Positions 61,145-64,000 of a stretch of DNA of 64,000 nucleotides are shown here, one piece after another; positions within the stretch are counted from its first letter, which is position 1, and each line of letters starts with the position of its first letter. Both the position numbers and the translations under genes were made by a program. Below the pieces are notes generated by a model. The model searched no databases. It had not been told where the DNA came from and was given only the letters and a program-made list of their open reading frames with translations. Source of the DNA: CBDCXE01 sp965223725 [NCBI: Nitrospinota bacterium] (GTDB taxonomy: Bacteria; Nitrospinota_A; UBA7883). The DNA lies in assembly GCA_965223725.1 (NCBI GenBank), contig CBDCXE010000005.1, forward strand, positions 558,001 to 622,000, given 5' to 3'.

Positions 61145-63739
61145 TTACGATTTGCGTTCGACCTCGACCGATTCAAACGTCTCTATCACATCCTGAAGTT
61201 TTACATCGTTGAATTTTTCCAGCCCGATGCCGCATTCATAGCCGTTGGCCACCTCTTTTGCATCATCCTTGAACCGTTTTAGCGAGCTAATCGAGCCGGT
61301 ATGAATAACAACATTATCCCGAATCAGCCGTGCGGCGGAGTTTCTGACGATCTTGCCCGATACCACATAGCTGCCGGCGATGGTGCCCACCTTTGGCACC
61401 ACGAATGTGTCTCTCACCTCCGCCCTTCCGGTCACTTCCTCGCGGAACACCGGCTCCAGCATGCCCTCCAGCGCGGAGCGGATATCGTCGATGGCGTTGT
61501 ATATCACGCTATAGAACCGCACATCCACCATCTCCTCTTCCGCCATCACCTTCGCCTTCTCCGTCGCGCGGACGTTGAAGCCGATGATGATCGCGTTGCT
61601 GGCAGCGGCCAGGCTGACATCGGTCTCCGTGATTCCGCCCACGGCGCCATGCAGGACATTGATGCGGACAGTTTCGAACTTTATATCGGCCAGCGCTTTT
61701 TGCACCGCTTCGATGGAGCCTTGCGCGTCCGCCTTGATGATGATGTTCAGATCCTTGATCTCGCCCTGGGTGATCTGGGCGTGCAGCGTCTCCAGCTTCA
61801 GATGACCCCGGGCGGTCAACCCTTCGACCCGCTGCGCCTCTTCACGTTTGGCGGAGATCTGGTTCGCCTTCCGCTCGCTCTCCACCACCATGAAGCTTTC
61901 ACCCGCCGGCGGCACACCGGAGAACCCAAGCACCTCCACCGGCGTCGATGGCCCCGCATCTTTTCTCCTTTTGCCCTTGTCGTCGATGATGGCGCGGACC
62001 TTGCCACTGTACGCGCCGGACACGAAGGCGTCGCCCACCTTCAATGTGCCCTTCTGGATCAGCACCGTCGCCACCGGCCCACGGCCCTTGTCCAGCTTCG
62101 ACTCCACCACGATGCCATACGCCATCCGATCCGGGTTAGCCTTCAGCTCCAGTATCTCCGCCTGAAGCAGCAGCATTTCCAGCAGGTTGTCGATGCCGGT
62201 GTTCTGTTTGGCCGAGACCTCGCAGAAGATCGTATCGCCGCCCCATTCCTCCGCCACCAGGCCGTGGGCGGTCAGGTCCTGTTTGATCCTGTCCGGGTTG
62301 GCGTCAGGTTTATCGATTTTATTTATCGCCACCAGCACCGGCACCTCCGCCGCCTTGGCATGGTGGATCGCCTCCAGTGTCTGCGGCATCACGCCATCAT
62401 CCGCCGCCACCACCAGCACCACGGCGTCTGTCACCGAGGCGCCCCGGGCGCGCATGGCGGTGAACGCTTCATGACCGGGGGTATCGAGGAACACAACGTT
62501 GCCCTTTTCCAATGGCACGGAATAGGCGCCTATGCTCTGGGTGATTCCGCCCGCTTCCTGTTCGGTGACGCGGGTCTTGCGGATGGTGTCGAGCAGTGAT
62601 GTTTTGCCATGGTCCACATGGCCCATGATGGTGACCACCGGGGGGCGCGGCTCCAGCTTGTCCGCATCTTCCTCCTCTTCATGCTCCTCTTCCAGCTCGC
62701 TCTCTTCGCGGGTGATGATCTCCAGCCCCATCTCCACCGCCAGCTCTTTGGCCACCGGCACGTCGAGGGTCTGGTTCAGGGTGGCCATGATGCCTTTGCT
62801 GATCAGCATGCTGATTATTTCGTTCACGCTACGGCGGGTGCGCTCCGCAAATTCCTTGACGGTGGTGGCTTCGTCTATTATGATCTTGCGCGCCTCCTCT
62901 TCCAGTCTTGCCTGCTCCTCCTCGTCGATCAGGCGCTGTAGTTCCTTTTCCTCGGCTTCCTTGATTTTCCGGGCTTTTTCTTCCTCACGTTTTCTGGCTT
63001 TTTCCAGCTTGCGTTGTTCTTCCTCCTCCTTGCGCCGGATACGCTCTTCCTCTTTCCGTTTTTTCCTGGCCTCGCGCAGGTTTTCGTCGATAATCTCTTT
63101 CTGCTTATGCGTTTTCGGGGGTTCCTTTGCTTCTGGTTTTACCTCAGGCGTTGCTGCCGGTTTAGGTTCCGGGGCTGCCTCTGGCTCAGGTTTCGGCTCT
63201 GGCTTGACGGCTTTCGGTTTAACGATTTTTATTTTTCGAGGAGCCTCGGTATCCAGCACACTCGGCGCAGGTTCAGGCTCTGGAAGCGGTTCTGGTTTCG
63301 GCTCTTCCACCGCTGGCTCTGGTTCCCGGACAACCTGTCTCTCTTCCACCACCGTTGGCGCAGGCTCTTCGGTCCTGGGTGGCTCTTGCTCTTTCTCAGC
63401 CGCCTTTTCTTCCGTTGGCTCTTCTTTTTTGGCAGGGGCTTTCTTTTTTGCTGCGCTTTTTTTGGCGGCTGGTTTCTTTTTGGCCGGTTTGTCGGTTTTG
63501 GCCTTTGCCTTGGAAGTTGCTTTTTTCGCTTCCTTTTTAGCCTTTTTGGCCACGTTCTTTTTATCGGAGCCTTCCAGGCCCATTTTTTTAACCTGACGGC
63601 GCAAACGGTCGGCCAGATGCATCTCTATAGAACTTGAGTGACTTTTGACGGGATATCCCATGCCGCTCAGCAAGTCTATAAGAACTTTGTTTGCAACGCC
63701 CAAATCTTGGGCCAGTTCATATACTCTTACTCCAGACAA
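61145..63739 (-). CDS. infB: Translation initiation factor IF-2
   Basis: An 864-residue factor: IF2_N domain at the start ([23 protein letters not shown]), a Lys/Ala/Pro/Glu-rich linker (about 75-280), a second IF2_N (about 290-340), then the G domain with [18 protein letters not shown] and NKIDKPDA, domains II and III and the C-terminal fMet-tRNA-binding domain. It places initiator tRNA on the 30S subunit. TTG start at 63739 with AGGAGAG upstream. Internal starts for shorter forms are possible. Confidence 0.97.
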   Translation of the reverse strand: MSGVRVYELAQDLGVANKVLIDLLSGMGYPVKSHSSSIEMHLADRLRRQVKKMGLEGSDKKNVAKKAKKEAKKATSKAKAKTDKPAKKKPAAKKSAAKKKAPAKKEEPTEEKAAEKEQEPPRTEEPAPTVVEERQVVREPEPAVEEPKPEPLPEPEPAPSVLDTEAPRKIKIVKPKAVKPEPKPEPEAAPEPKPAATPEVKPEAKEPPKTHKQKEIIDENLREARKKRKEEERIRRKEEEEQRKLEKARKREEEKARKIKEAEEKELQRLIDEEEQARLEEEARKIIIDEATTVKEFAERTRRSVNEIISMLISKGIMATLNQTLDVPVAKELAVEMGLEIITREESELEEEHEEEEDADKLEPRPPVVTIMGHVDHGKTSLLDTIRKTRVTEQEAGGITQSIGAYSVPLEKGNVVFLDTPGHEAFTAMRARGASVTDAVVLVVAADDGVMPQTLEAIHHAKAAEVPVLVAINKIDKPDANPDRIKQDLTAHGLVAEEWGGDTIFCEVSAKQNTGIDNLLEMLLLQAEILELKANPDRMAYGIVVESKLDKGRGPVATVLIQKGTLKVGDAFVSGAYSGKVRAIIDDKGKRRKDAGPSTPVEVLGFSGVPPAGESFMVVESERKANQISAKREEAQRVEGLTARGHLKLETLHAQITQGEIKDLNIIIKADAQGSIEAVQKALADIKFETVRINVLHGAVGGITETDVSLAAASNAIIIGFNVRATEKAKVMAEEEMVDVRFYSVIYNAIDDIRSALEGMLEPVFREEVTGRAEVRDTFVVPKVGTIAGSYVVSGKIVRNSAARLIRDNVVIHTGSISSLKRFKDDAKEVANGYECGIGLEKFNDVKLQDVIETFESVEVERKS

Positions 63740-63875
63740 GTCGCTCTCCTAGCTATATTATATTTTCACAGGCTTCATGCGCTGTTTGCGCATACCGAAC
63801 GTAGCATCATACCACTACGGCAATGCTAATCAATACAAGTTTCTTTTGATATGCGTCCTGAAGGTAAAATTTCTT

Positions 63876-64000
63876 CTATTGTACGTCGTCGGCAGGCCGA
63901 TCCTCTCCACCTTCCTGCAATTCTTGGCTACGGTCATTTTCGTCTGTATCAGTCCGGTTTCCCTGTTTCGTCTTGTCCAGATACTGGTCATACTCCTTGC
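63876..64000 (-). CDS. C-terminal end of a gene upstream of infB, probably nusA
   Basis: The last 41 codons of a leftward gene that continues past the window edge, ending DDVQ at the TAG at 63876. The visible part is acidic and low in hydrophobic residues (DTDENDRSQELQEGG), like the variable tail of NusA. In most bacteria nusA lies directly before infB; that is the only basis for the name. About 137 bp separate it from infB. Confidence 0.6.
   Translation of the reverse strand, partial: KEYDQYLDKTKQGNRTDTDENDRSQELQEGGEDRPADDVQ

Noticed and set aside
59269-61212. A 647-codon rightward open frame
   Set aside because: It runs antisense through the core methionine synthase and folP genes. High GC at codon position 3 makes such long shadows common; no motif is present.

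Overview
The window looks like a piece of a Gram-negative bacterial chromosome of a lineage near the Desulfobacterota or Nitrospinota; this is inferred from gene content, and I cannot name a genus. Evidence for a diderm: Lnt, LptE, several lipoproteins, an RND exporter with a DUF1302 outer-membrane partner, and ExbB/ExbD. AhbA/AhbB siroheme decarboxylases, a stand-alone core methionine synthase and a PfkB kinase point to an anaerobic or deep-branching lineage rather than a gammaproteobacterium.

Positions 1 to about 24,650 belong to an integrative and conjugative element (ICE) inserted into the 3' end of a tRNA-Pro(GGG) gene (24,643-24,719). A tyrosine integrase (23,318-24,499) sits next to the tRNA; the far end of the element lies beyond position 1. 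The backbone (1-8,451) carries the start of an F-type transfer operon (TraA-like pilin, TraL, TraE), an actin-like ParM with a small presumed ParR partner, an element-borne sigma-like factor, a large primase/helicase beside a 370-bp field of iteron-like repeats, and an Xre repressor with likely operators.

Positions 8,575-23,100 are cargo and read like a defence island: a HEPN/RES toxin fragment; a YhaO-like nuclease and YhaN-like ATPase followed by a DUF429-like protein and an HTH protein; an AbiEi/AbiEii toxin-antitoxin pair; a membrane protein overlapping a ComEC-type metallo-beta-lactamase gene; and an AbiJ-like HEPN abortive-infection gene. Two IS3-family elements have broken genes here. 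One (11,353-12,595, itself frameshifted) splits yhaN with no target duplication. The other (21,386-22,606, intact) splits the Abi gene with a 3-bp target duplication, and removing it restores a 303-codon frame. A 52-codon integrase remnant at 16,674-16,832 suggests an earlier integration.

Positions 24,720-64,000 are dense core chromosome. In order: AMMECR1, rhodanese, a PCYCGC-type protein, a response regulator/diguanylate cyclase, plsY, lptE, hflX (apparently with a non-standard start), an AMIN lipoprotein with an L,D-transpeptidase, a leftward cell-surface/housekeeping group (methyltransferase, ybgC, mazG, rfbD), lnt, a ptsN/PII-like/two-antiporter operon, a sirtuin, hisS, an orphan small-RNA candidate, a TetR/RND/LolA-like/DUF1302 export operon, recR-ybaB-dnaX with the SRP RNA gene, an aminotransferase, ahbA-ahbB, a PfkB kinase, rsmD, an exbB/exbD operon, a small AT-rich membrane-protein pair of foreign look, a core methionine synthase, folP, infB and the tail of a gene that is probably nusA.

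The best candidates for undescribed biology are the YhaO/YhaN/DUF429/HTH cassette, the membrane protein plus ComEC-type hydrolase pair, the iteron-like field, the small RNA after hisS, the partial SRP RNA duplication, and an acidic LxGF motif shared by the RND exporter and its DUF1302 partner.
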